From: Monomorium pharaonis
Lineage: Eukaryota; Arthropoda; Insecta; Hymenoptera; Formicidae
Assembly (NCBI RefSeq): GCF_013373865.1
Contig: NC_050474.1
Location: forward strand, 22,929,716-22,993,715
DNA length: 64,000 nt
Direction of reading: 5' to 3'
Under the pieces are notes generated by a model. That model searched no databases. It had not been told where the DNA came from and saw nothing but the letters and a program-made list of their open reading frames with translations. The translations under genes were made by a program, and so were the position numbers. Position 1 is the stretch's first letter, and every line of letters begins with the position of its first letter. Below, one piece after another: positions 1 to 32,655 of the stretch.

Positions 1-2631
1 CTTTCTCATCCTTTTTTATTTACTCGACTATCCCCGATCTGCTTTTGAGCTATCGTCTCATCTCCCCCCGGTCACTCGTTCACTATATATACGTATATTA
101 AATTACATCGGCGTGGCACGATTTACTATGACAAGAGAGCAAATGGAGTAATTGAGACCATTAGATAAGAGAAGTAATACCGCGATCTTTCAATAATAAC
201 ATAAATATTACAAAATAATATAAGTAATTTTAAAAATTATAAATAATTAGTTGATAGTTATTTGGAAAATATATGAAGATTGTAGCTACTTCATTATTTC
301 ATTAAAAATCATCGTCTTATCCAATTTGTTCAAGAACTTTAATTGTTTCGCTTGATCTTATATTATGCATATCAAATTTTTGTTACTATAATTATTTTCA
401 CTATCTTTTTAAAACACAGAATAAATTTTGGCAAATAATTTTTGGTAATTAAAATATTTCAAAAACGAAATATATAGATCTAAATAATATTAGATCAAGC
501 ATTATTCGATTCTGAATGTAATATATATACCCAATTAAATAATATATATGTCGGTACTGAAGCGACAAGGAAATGAAGAGAATTTTATCGAAAAATCGTG
601 TATTAATAACAAAACTACTGTCTCTCTTTTATAGCTCTGAACAAAATCAGACACATTTATATATATTTAAAAAATGTATGGAACGAGAAGTAAAATATTT
701 AAAAAATTGCTTTCAAATTTTTTGTGAACAATAGTTCAATGAAAGCGGTATTTATTTATTTTTTCTTTAATTTATTTTTTCAAAATAATAATGGTGATTT
801 TTCTCATTAAAGCCATTGATAAATGGTATCAGTGATTCAAAATACTGCAGTTTTTAAAAACTTTGTTTTAATGTTCGAAACAACACATGCATATATTTTG
901 AAATAATTTTATTATGATTTAAGATTGCAGAATCATGCTATATAACTAGGAAACAATAGATTATATTTTACATAATTAAAGAGATTGATACAAGGAAACT
1001 GGAGAACTGAGAACTGCTTTCACACCAAATCCGAGAGAAAGAAAGAGAAAAAGAGAGAGAGAGATGTGTTATTTTTCTACTATTTCAATAAAACGCGATA
1101 TTACAATGAATAAATCAATCTCGTTGACTGATGGAGCCTGTTGGAATAAATTTTAAATAAAATTCACTCGCGCGTTTTTCCAAAGTCTTGAAATATTTAA
1201 CCTGGCCTTAGGCTATGTATACGTGATACAACAAAATGAAATTCAATGAAACTGATTATTCAAAATTATGATAATCCACATCAAGAGCAATTTTATCGCA
1301 CACGCAACACATATACACTTTCCATCAGTAAAAATTGACTTTTCCTCTCCTACGTCACACGCTTAAGATTTTCCAAGGTATAATTTTTAATGAATATCGA
1401 TTTAACTTTTTATATAAGTAATAAATATATTATCTAAAGAATATAAAATATAATGACAACAAAATCAACGATCCAAGATCAGCGTATGAGCAACGTTGAT
1501 ATAAAATTGATTTGACGGACAATAAAATAGTCAAGTTGGCCTTCTCTCGGCAAACGGAACGGCTTTGATATAAAAAGTTTTAAATATAATAAGAACAAAG
1601 AACATCATGGTTCTAGTGAGAGGTTTCGGGGAGAGTGTCGAGACAAACTCAATTATGAGCAAGTTACACATAAAATACAGTTTGTTTTATAAGGGGAGAT
1701 ACCCAGAGGTGCATCTGTCAGAGAAAACAACATTCGCCTCGTGCTCGTGCTCCTCGACGATTATTTTCCACGTGCCGCTACCATACGAGCGCGCATCGAT
1801 TATTGTCAATGTCGAAGATTGAGACATAGTTCTCTTAATTGGACGATGCATTAATTTCGCAACTTCGCTCGCTTCATATACAAGAACCATGGATTTATAT
1901 TGATTAATAGCAAAGTAGATTTTCTACGAAAGCTTTCTGCGACAATTATTGAAAAAAATTTACTCGAAGTATGTATTCACACATGTGTGTTGAGTGCGTA
2001 AAAAGGTGATAAAAATCTTGTGTGCATGTTTAAAAATCGGTGATAAAAATCTGCAAAACCCAAAAAGCGGTGCAAGAATTTGATATGGAAAACACATAAT
2101 TATCGATGATAAAAAAATTTAATCTAATTATAAAACCGCGAAAGCTTATTTATACAGCAAAAGCTTAAAGAGTGTCGTCGGTTTTGCTAGATATTTAAAA
2201 TAAAAACTTTTCTCATCGCGGTTTTCCACCAGTATCACTTTGACAAGAATGTTTTTAATCGCTTCTAAATTAAGATCTTTAAATACGGCTGTTTTTTGCA
2301 ACAAGCTGAAAAATAATCGTCAAAGAAGCTGCCAAGATTTCGAAAGGCGAGGTAAAGGGTAGTCGTAGTAATAGTAACGATTTGGTGATGATGAATTAAA
2401 TTTCTGGTTGTATTGAGAAATATGTGAATAAATGAATGAACAAATATTGAAAACGAATGTAGGAAAAGAGAGAAAAAGAGAAAAAAGAGAGGGTAGATCT
2501 GAGGCTGAGATTTTAAGAAGGTTTTTTGGGGTGTTTGTTTGAGGTAGTCGACTGGTAATATATTTACGGCACTCTAGTGTATACTATAAGAGATTCGGAA
2601 GAGAGTTTTTTTCGGGGCCCGATAATCCTAC
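1..2631. other. Ca-alpha1D intron (left part), no exon seen
   Basis: This AT-rich sequence is downstream of the IIIS5 exon on the minus strand and should be intron leading to the domain III pore-loop exon off the left edge. A short GA-rich run lies near 1034-1064. A GC-richer patch at 1690-1840 has open frames on both strands, but none resembles the channel. Confidence 0.6.
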
Positions 2632-22485
<19,854 letters not shown>

Positions 22486-22699
22486 CGGTCGCTGGTATCG
22501 AGCTCCGTGCTTTCTGTGCTACGACGACGATCACACGTTCTTCTTCTTCTCCCACGACGACGCTCCAGGGATTGATGCCTAGCCACGCAGATGGTGGCGA
22601 TCGACGCCGATCGACGCGGTGTCTCAGAGGCGCACCACCACGCGCTGCAACTCGCCGGCATGCTACGGCACTGGGCTGCTACGAAGCTCCCTCCGTGAC
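22486..22699 (-). promoter_or_regulatory. Ca-alpha1D: Ca-alpha1D 5' leader within the start exon, with a 59-codon uORF
   Basis: The acceptor TTTCATCGCAG (AG at 22700-22701) opens the exon, 214 bases before the start ATG. The leader holds an ATG at 22661-22659 with A at -3. It opens a 59-codon frame whose TGA overlaps the main start as ATGA. The main ATG has C at -3, a weak context. The leader frame of the main ORF is closed by a TAG at 22519-22521. Confidence 0.7.
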
Positions 22700-22750
22700 C
22701 TGCGATGAAAGGTCGAGGTTCATGAAAGGGAATGATAGAGAGAGAAAGAA

Positions 22751-22753
<3 letters not shown>

Positions 22754-22810
<57 letters not shown>
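22754..22810. repeat. (GA)n microsatellite just upstream of the Ca-alpha1D leader acceptor
   Basis: On the minus strand this is a (TC)n pyrimidine run ending about 50 bases before the acceptor AG at 22700-22701. It reads as an extended polypyrimidine tract. Confidence 0.95.
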
Positions 22811-22812
<2 letters not shown>

Positions 22813-25515
22813 CTCTTTCGACCATAACGGTCGAGTGCGAGTGCATCGCGGTGAGTATCCTATAAATTATAATTATTCATGAGCTAACGCCGCGATGCAT
22901 TCACAAACGCGCGATTCGATGTGCACTCTCACGAAAGCATTTCCAAAACGCACGCGTAATTACCAATATTTTCGAAGATACACAATTTACTTATGAGTTT
23001 TTGTATTAGAGAAATAATTTTTATATTTGAATGTAAATGGAGGAGGACAAGTTTCGCGATTCTTTATTAGTGTGTGTTATTTTATAGATTAGTTGATAAT
23101 TATCACAATTTTCTCTTATACCTTTTCTGCAAATTCAAATTGCATCAATTCAATAACAGATTAATTCTAGAATACTTCTTACCTTAATACCCTGCTCCAG
23201 ATTCATGCACATAATTAACCAGTAAGTGGTCCCATCGCTATTTTAACGTGGCTTTCTTTTTCTTTAAATAATTGTAAACTAAGATATTTTGTATAGATCG
23301 ATAAAATAATAATTTTCAAACATTAGAAATTAAGAAAAAAATATATTAAAAAATATATTTTGGTATGTAATATATTTAATTAGTAAATTAACAGTTTACT
23401 CAGACAAAGTTAGTTTGATCGCGAGTGTTTACAGATTAAGAATTTATTTTACATTTTTAAGAATTCTTTTCTAGACTTTTTTTATTTTATTTGTAAGGTG
23501 TTACAATAATTAAACTAACAATTTTTATATAAAAAGTCTTATTAAATATTATGTTAAACTATCAACATTTTAATAACAAGAACTGCATTGCTCTTGAATT
23601 AACCTAGAAAATTTACCCAAAGTAGCATTCCAGAGTAAAATTACCGCCTTTATTCGGAATTGGATAAGATTTTGTTCTAATATGTACAATAAAATTAGGA
23701 TTTCGAAACGTAGCACGTGGCAAGAAGAAAGTAGATTGGATATTACATAGAAAAGGAAAAAAGACCCAGTATACATACAAGTCCCACGCGTTCTATCCGG
23801 AAAAAAACAAGAAATATTCCAAGCAATTCGAGTATTCGATCTCAAACGACGCAATTATATCTTTGACGGTACAAATCCACCGGCAGAAGCAACGTGTACA
23901 ATGCGTTGGGGGTCGCACAGCTTTCGCTCCCGATTCAAAAAGAATAATACATAGCGACGCGGGCTTTCGATTGCACCGCGGGTGCAATAAAAAGATAACA
24001 GGTCTGTCGAATGAAAAGAACTCGATTATTTCGTGCGCAGCAATGCTTTCCTACCGATCCCGGCGCTACCTATCCGCTGCGGTATTCTCTGCAGAAAATC
24101 TGGTCATTTATTTCTCTCAATTGCGAGAAATGTTGAGAGCGGCCGAAAATTTGTTACGCCTTAATTGAATAATAAGATTAATTTGCCTCCGAAATTTGTG
24201 CGATTATTCCTTCGGTTTTCATATTTTCCCAAACAATAGAAAGATTATTTCATTCCACTCTCATTCCATACATTAGTGATATTTTATATCTCAGTGACAA
24301 TTAATTATGCTCTTCTTCGATTTCAATCGTAAATTCCCTTGAACTCCCCATCGTATCCATATATCCGTATTATTGATTGTACGACGAAGAGATGCAAGAG
24401 AGATAAGTCATTCACATTAGGCAAACATGATTGCGGTGAAAAATTGCGGGACACGTTATCTAAAGGGCACATTTATTCAAGTTTTCTCGTCGGAAAAGGC
24501 AAATCCCCACGTAAATTGGATGCGGATCGCGCGACGTGGTAACACGACAATTACTCGTGATAGAAATCAATAGATAACGTTACAATAGTAACATTCGCGT
24601 TGCAATACGAACGGTCGATGCTTTTCCGACCCCCTAATCCCACTATCGCGCACAATAAATCGCTCGCGGTGAGGACCGCCAGCGATTGCAGCGGACAATT
24701 CTTCGCAATTTTAACGAGCGTGTCAGCTTTTTCAATAATTTTCTTGCCGTAGAAAACTCGCGAAATCCACGTTTAAAAGTCGGCATGATCGGTTTCGGCC
24801 GATCCATCCCGTAAATCTGCGGCTGTTCGTCGCTAATCCGTGCCGTAAAAAGCACGATAACCCTTTGAAGCTGAACCTCGACTGGTAAAATAATTCTAAA
24901 TATACGGTTATTTCTTTCGAAATGGACGTAGTTACGTTAAAATATTTGCTTAGAGTTGTCGAAAATTATTAAAGCAACATTTTGCTAAATAAAATAATCG
25001 CTAAATAATTGCATGCGAAACAAACAGAATAAATTATAATTATCTACACCTATATAGTTATCTATAATCAGAATAAATGTATTATTAAATTTTAAAAAAT
25101 TTATACAATTAAAAATGTATAAATATAAATGTATCTTATTTACTTATATAAATACATTTATTTTAATTCTCTCTAAAAAATATTTTATTAATGTAGTACA
25201 TTTAATTGTTATTTTAAAATTTTGATTCTCCCTTTCGCTTGAATCACAAATATTGCAATCTCTGATTTATTCTATCAGTATTTGTTTTATTAAACCAACG
25301 TTATTGTGGTATTTTATATCGATGTACCTATTGTTTTATTAGTGTATCATCAAACTGACTTATCGCTTTGCTTTTGCTCGTTTGAAAAGTCATTGAAAGT
25401 GTCGGAAAGAAATCCAATTCTTCACGTCTCGCACGTCCATCGTCGCGGATGCCCAAAACAACCTTCGTCGCCGAGCGACGCGTTTATCCGAAGGAAACGT
25501 CGCAACGGCTGCGAG

Positions 25516-25541
25516 AGAAAAAGAGAGAGAGAGAGAGAGAC
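25516..25541. repeat. Short (GA)n tract
   Basis: This is a 25-base GA repeat inside a CpG-richer intronic patch. Confidence 0.85.
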
Positions 25542-28500
25542 CGGGAGATCTGGGATTTATAGCCGAGTCCGTGCTATATTTAGTGTGCCTAAATACTAGA
25601 AAGCTCTACCTACGGATGAGTTTCTCGCCTCGTCCTGCCTCGTGTCGCGACACGACGTGAACTTGTCTGTGATCTAATCGCCTCCGCCGTCTCCACTTTG
25701 AGCCACAATACGATTCCGCTCAGAATTCCGCGGAATGCTGCAGTAACGAATTGTACCGCCTCGCGCACGAAATATTCCACGGCGTATCTCGTTATGTTGC
25801 GTTTTGTTCAAGCCACTTTGTCCTCGAGTCATTGTTCTTGAGAGCAAACAGCGCATCTCGCGGCATAATTCCACTCAACTTCGTGAAAGGGAAAGGGAAC
25901 GCGCGTATCATATTGTACAGATTATTTAAATCGGTATAGAGAGATGGAGGACACCTTATCTATTAATTATTCACGATGCAATGATTCGCGAAATTCGCGA
26001 TTTGCGTCGAGAGGACCCCTGTGATTCAGAATAACGAAATAGAATGCAATAGGCGTGCCTTCGCTTAGATTTATAGATAGCAATGAGGCACGTAACTAGA
26101 AATGAGTCATACAGTCTCTAGTATTTGGCGTAATTCTACAACGCCCGACGACGACGATATATGCGCCGCTGCTTCTTTCAACTGAAAGTCTCAATATCGC
26201 TCTATTATCAATGTGTTGAAGAGAAAGAGAGAATCAATTTTATTTCTTTTATTAATATTTAATTTATTCGGCTTCAATTTAATATCATATTTTATATGTT
26301 TTTCAATATAGACAAGATTCAGCGGAACAGATAAATCCAATTGTAAATATGTAAATTAAAAGCGTAAAGGCGCATAATTAAATCAACCTCAAATAAATCC
26401 CGCGGTCAATTTAAACACACGATATGATATATCTAAAAAAATAAGATTACTTTGTGGCGAACGAATTATTAAGTGCAACACTTCTTTTTTATTCCGTTCC
26501 ACAGCACAATTATTTAGTGAATTGAAAATTATTTATACGCGCATGTATATTATAAATTAGAAAGACGAACCTATGAAAGTTTCGTAATAATTTGATGCGT
26601 CAAAATAATCCAGGATTAATGTGTCCTGTATGTTCCATACCATTAAACAGTGATGTGAATCCCTTATATACATGTAATCAAAGCTAATGCATAATCCACA
26701 TCCAAAGTGCAGGGGGCAAATCTTCAAAGCATCATTATCCGACCCTTCCAACTCGCGCTCGTAGCATTTAACCAAGATTGATCCCGAGATTTCCCGTTAT
26801 TCTCTTGATACCGGCTTCGTTTATCCGTATCCACCGCCGCGGCTCCGCATTGTCCGCTAATCCTATCGTCCGCGTCTTCCATGCACGCGGACGTGCATTT
26901 GTGCATGTGCGTGCTCGCGTAGCTCTGTACGTATCTCTCGCTTCGGGTCGCTTTTGCGAACTTCGGCATTTGCTAAATTATGCAGCGGGAATCTTTCGCC
27001 GTGCGAATAAATGATTCACCGAAAATTCGCGAACAGTTTTGGAGTCACCGTCGCAGCTGTCGGGACGCGTAAATTCCCGCTGGCGCATCATGCCGCGACG
27101 CCCGATACAACGCGACTCGATTTGCATTGCTTCACGCGACACGCGATCAAAAGTGCAGGTGATCAAAATCCGTGAATTTAGGCGCAGCTACATCGGCAGC
27201 TTTGATTAGTTCTGATTCAGAGATTGCTGGCTAATTTAAGCAGCTATTGTTTTTAAGAGATTATAGTTATAATAGAAACAGGAAAACACAAGTATTTTTG
27301 TAATATGTTACGTATATTATTGATATAGTAGATTGGGACTATCACTAACTGATAATTCAACAGGCTTTTGGGACATTTAAATATCTGAATCGATAAATCA
27401 ATATGGGCGAAAAAGCGTTAAACTTTATTTTCAATTTTAATTTTAATTTTCAACACTTATATCTTTTTTCTAAATACCCCACTCTATCGATTAGATTTTC
27501 GAAAAGAGCAATTCCTTTTACCTCTAAATACTAAAAGTGGTCTGAAAATTTTGATTGAGATCCGAATTACAAAGACTTGAAACGGAAAAGCGCATAAGGA
27601 CCTCCTGGGTCTTATAGTATGTTAATATATTCATTACATTATTACTACTTAAATATCATTTTACTTATAAAAAAATACAACTGGTACTTTCTACATTTTG
27701 ATTTTCTTTACAAATATCATGAATCCCATTATCATAATGATTGTCATGGTACTTCGTATCGAGCAATGATTTTAATAAATCGGGAAACGGAGCTGCCTGT
27801 TAAGAGAGAAATGCAATTTTTGTGATATGCACCTTTCGTCGAAAAAATTCCACGGATACTGTCGTCCGAAGCGGCGTCGACCGATCGATCGTCTTTGCGT
27901 CCACGAATAATACGCTCCGGATGAAATCACTTTAACGAGACGCTGTCAATCGCGGTCGAGTATCGCTCGATATAGTATATAACTGCGTACTCTATCCTGC
28001 CGCTGTATGTATCGGTGCATCGCGTTTAGAAGTTCTTTCGAAGCGACACTCCTGGGGATATTTTTACCCCTAGACTTCGCGTCCGGACATTCGTCAAGAT
28101 CGTCGAACTGTCGTCTTTTATCTGTCGTTCAAAGTGCGATTTGTAATTCACTTTCTCTTTCTCTCTCGATCACACATATAATAATCTCTTTGATGTCGTA
28201 ATCAGCAATAGCTGGAATGCACGTGCTTTGATTTATTAACTCGATTTATATTTAATTCCAATCGTGTAATTTTTTTGTACCGGAGACAAGTTTAAGTAAT
28301 ATCGACAGCTTTACAATATTTTATTTTAATAGAATGTATGTAAATTAATCATCTGGAAAGAATATACAAATTATTTCTTTTATTTTCAGAGAGTTATACT
28401 TTAAAAGAACAGAAATAAGTTTACAGGAGTATTAAGCTGAAAATTCTATTCTTTAACTTCATTCGAATAATGTTAATAACAAATATAAATGGAAAACTAA

Positions 28501-31500
28501 GAGCGCAAAGTAATGGCACAAAGAAGTACATAGCGACAAGTTACTGGTAAAAAAGTAGTTGCTAATTTTATTTTCTTGTTAATTAAAGCATGACGGTAGC
28601 GCCGTGACATTTGCACATTTTATTCACATAAACAAAGTAAAAGGTGTGCAATAATGATATATTATAAATAACCGCGGCGTGCTTTTCTTCGCAGCTGCAG
28701 AGAGATCGCAGTTATGTATTATTCGCATTATTGCATTATACATATCACATACAGGTGTGTACATATTCCCTGTCACTTTATCGGAAAACTCATTCAAGGA
28801 TCTCCGTTTGTCGATGACGTTTATCCGAGGCGATAATATGTCACGTTGATACCTTGCATACGTATACATAAATAGCTAAATACTCAACGATGCACTCTTC
28901 TTTCTCGCAACATGAGAAATTTATTTCGTCAATTGATGGATCGCCAGATTATCCTTTTAAATCTACAACATCAATAATCTGTTTAAAGTGTCATATCTTT
29001 TTCTCCATTTATATCACATAACTTTTAAGACATTTAAAATTACTTACAGATAATATTAGCGATTACAGTTTAAATTACTTAGCAGATGATTTTTAATGAA
29101 ATAAAAAAAAAACAAATTACATTCTTAATTCTATTATTATGTAAAAAAAATAAAGATTAGATTTCTTGAATTGTTTAAATTAATCAAGAATCCAAATTTC
29201 GCAAATAAATCATTACAAAAATTTAAAAAGATTTCCTAATCAACGATTAATTCATTATGAAACATGATTTTTTGTCTTACTAAACAAACAAAGCTACAGG
29301 TTTGTGAGATAATGAATAAAAAAGATCTCGTTAAAATAAAAAAGATAACGTTACTTCTGAGAAAAATATCTATAAAAAGCGACAGTGTTTGTCGTGAACG
29401 GGTGAAATAACAGGATGCCGATGGCAAAGGGGAATCGCCTATGTGCACGTACAAAACCAAGTGGGAGGTACCTAAAAATAGCTCGAACTCTGGGTCACGA
29501 AGCCGAGATCATTTAGGACGATCTAGCCTGCGATACTCAAGAAACCGGCGTTTCACCCTCCTAAGAGAGACGCACGTGACGATACGTAGATGAGTGATTG
29601 AGTTTGCGAGGGAAACGATTATGGACAAGACCCAGAAAACTATAGATGACGTCAAACAAATCACAAAGAGATAAGGCTTTTAATTTACGTAATTTCTTCA
29701 AAAGGATTTAATGTTCCTAGTTTGCGAGTAAATTACATGCATTAACTTCAATCGTGATGTTCCTGTGTGATTTTAGTATTTTCGCGACCATCTTTCTTCT
29801 TCAAAAGTGCAAAAGATCGATATTGATTTAATATATTAAATAAGTCCAAGACTTAATTTTTACAATCAAATTTTTATTTATTTTATTTTTATATTGTAAT
29901 TATATTGATTTATTTTACTTCTTATTTGTTTAATTTATTTAAAGTAATTTAAAAATTATTTGCAAAAAGTAATAAAAGCAAAGGAGAGAGACTGTTCTGT
30001 TTTCTCACGGCTTTCTTTTGAAAGTGGCAGTTTTAGTTCCTGAAAGAAAGAAGAAACAAAATATTATGAATCGAGTTCACCAAGTAAACGAGCAATCGAT
30101 TATCTCATTAAGCTCGAGGAAATCTCTGTCGCGTGCGACGATACGAGCGCGATTTGGCGTAGCGATGTGGCGCGCATTTAGGTGCAAATAATTCACGTTT
30201 GCTCAGACGCTCGATGCCGATCCCGGGATTTCGAGCTTTCGTGTAGCGAATGAAAACTCGCGCGTTCACCCAAGCGGAAGGCACGGGATTTACTTAGTCA
30301 CATGGCTGAAGGAACGAAATTGTCAGGGCCATAGTTCGCGGCGTTTCGGCTGATCGCCGATAAGTGCATTCCTGCACGCGCCTGCACTCATTCGCCATGG
30401 TCGACGGAGGCCGGCGTTATATTTGCCGTCGCACTTTGTAGCGAACATTACTGCAAACTGCATTTTGGCAGCCGACATTCGCATAATGTTGGCCCGCGGA
30501 ACCGAATCGCCTTCGCGCAAATATAATTCCCTCGTACACGGCTCGTCACTTATTTCGGACCGACATCACCTGGTCCGTCGAAGGAAAGCCCATTTATCAA
30601 TCTGTATATTAATGATGAACGTCTTCTATTTTATTTCTCTTGTCTATGCAAAATTAAATATGCAGCGCGGATTTTACAACTTGTAAAAAAGATAAAGAAA
30701 TTAACACCATTCTATATAAACTGCTCTATATATAGTTAGACTGTATAAACTATGTTATGTATTTTGGATACCTAGTAAATTTTTGCAATATTTTAATTGA
30801 GATCAAGTAAATATTCTTAATTAAAGATAAGCTTTATTCCGTTATAGTGAATTTAGTACAGATACTCGTATTTCGTGTGTGATTTTATATATATTTTCAA
30901 ATTTATTAAACTGTGCGTTGAATAAATTTTCTCTCTTGAAACACGGCCATAAGATGAGCGAGAATAGTAATATCACGATATTAAATTGACAATCAATTTA
31001 ATGATAATGATGTTAGCTTATATTATGGCAATAATGTCAAAAAGAATTTCCTTTTCTGGTTGTAAAGATGAAGAAATGTTATAAAGAATTTATTACGAAA
31101 TATGCATAATGCTTGTCAAACTAAGTAAGACTTGTTCTTAATTAATTGTGCTTTTCAATTTATGAATTTTGCTTAAATATTTATTGATGATTAAAGATTC
31201 TCTATACCTCAACTATGACTTCAATTTTTTTTTAAAGCACGACCTCCTCACTTTTTGCCGCTAAAAAATTCCATCTTTTTTACATCTGCCATTTCTGTCG
31301 GAATGATCGAGTGTCAAAGTACTATGCACAGTGTTCCTTTTTTCTCCCTAATGATAATCGATCTCTCTTGCCACCTCCCGACGGGACTCCCGAAAGTTCA
31401 TAGACGACGCGCATTATCGGAATAGCTCGGCCTTGCTTCGAGGGTCATCTCCTTATTCTATCGCTAATCCGAATGTCGGCTCTGTCTTATTTTCCCATTG

Positions 31501-32324
31501 TCTATCGTGCCAACTGAGTCTAGCTAAAACCACGTACTTAGCTTCGTCTTTATTCCAAATTGTCCTTTACAACATGGAATTACTATTACGGGGAATTACA
31601 TTCGGAGCGATCGTTAACTCATGTGAAAAGGACATGTTGAAAAACGAACTATAGAATGTAGAGAGTAAGAGTAGATTTGGGAGAACGAAGGACGTAGCTT
31701 TGCAGTCGCGGCCCTGACAACGGTTGTCAACCCTCCGAAGCATCGACCTACTTTGCACGTGTAGGTCCTCCCGTGTCAAGAAACGGAGTTTCGTCATTTC
31801 AATGAAAATTCGGCTTTTGTTCAGAGTGATTTGTAAGATAACCCACAAGTTGCATAGCAACTTGGAAAGGTCATTGTGTGGGACAAAAGGTCAAAAGAAA
31901 TCTCTTTACTGATTGCCGTAAGGATTCTCGTATATCAATTTCTCTCTTTTCATGGAGCTTTTTATTTGTTATCGCCAGAGAAATAATAGTTTCCTTTGTA
32001 ATTGATACGCCCTCATGCATTTCGCTATTAATTTTCCCTCTAAAGTTTTATAAGTGGTCTTACAAATTGAATCAAACATTTTTTTACGATATTCCATGTA
32101 CAATTTCTGCGTTTAGTTGTCGTCTTTAATTGTGATATATAATTGCAACATTGTTACAATCATTATTACATGATTATATTGCTTATACAACTACGTGGAG
32201 ATATCGATTTATAGATTAGCTATCTATGTTACCTGGCGTCACTTATTTTTACATTAAATTTTGAAACATCTTTATTAAAATCTTTATTTTTGAAAATACC
32301 CAAATGTCTTAAAAATAAAAATTA

Positions 32325-32655
32325 TATAGTGGAGATGTAATGCCAAATATTCGAATATGAATTGAATCAAATTGAATCATATAAGATTCGATTCAATTCG
32401 GATTTAAATATTTATGCCATTTATTGGCAATTTTATAGAATTATACTTAAAATTATTTTATTTCTTACAATAATCAATATTATCCTTCTTACGTAGCAAT
32501 CTTTTTTTGTTATCTATGTATTAAAATTTAACCTGGCAATTCTGCTATTAATCTAATTTGCTAAAATTTATCGGCTTAGTTGAATTCGGAAATGATAATC
32601 AATTCTATTCAATTCGGCGTCAAAAAATCTGTATTCGCACATCTATAATGCAATG
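32325..32655. mobile_element. Possible degraded hAT-like MITE
   Basis: The left end contains GGAGATGTAATGCC with AATATTCGAATATG. The right end read inverted contains AGATGTGCGAATAC. Both sides carry GAATTGAAT words, and an inner inverted repeat (GAATTGAATC/GATTCAATTC) lies at about 32,361-32,396. The ends resemble the GATGTGCGAATA termini of insect hAT elements. No clean 8-bp target duplication was found, so this is tentative. Confidence 0.35.
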
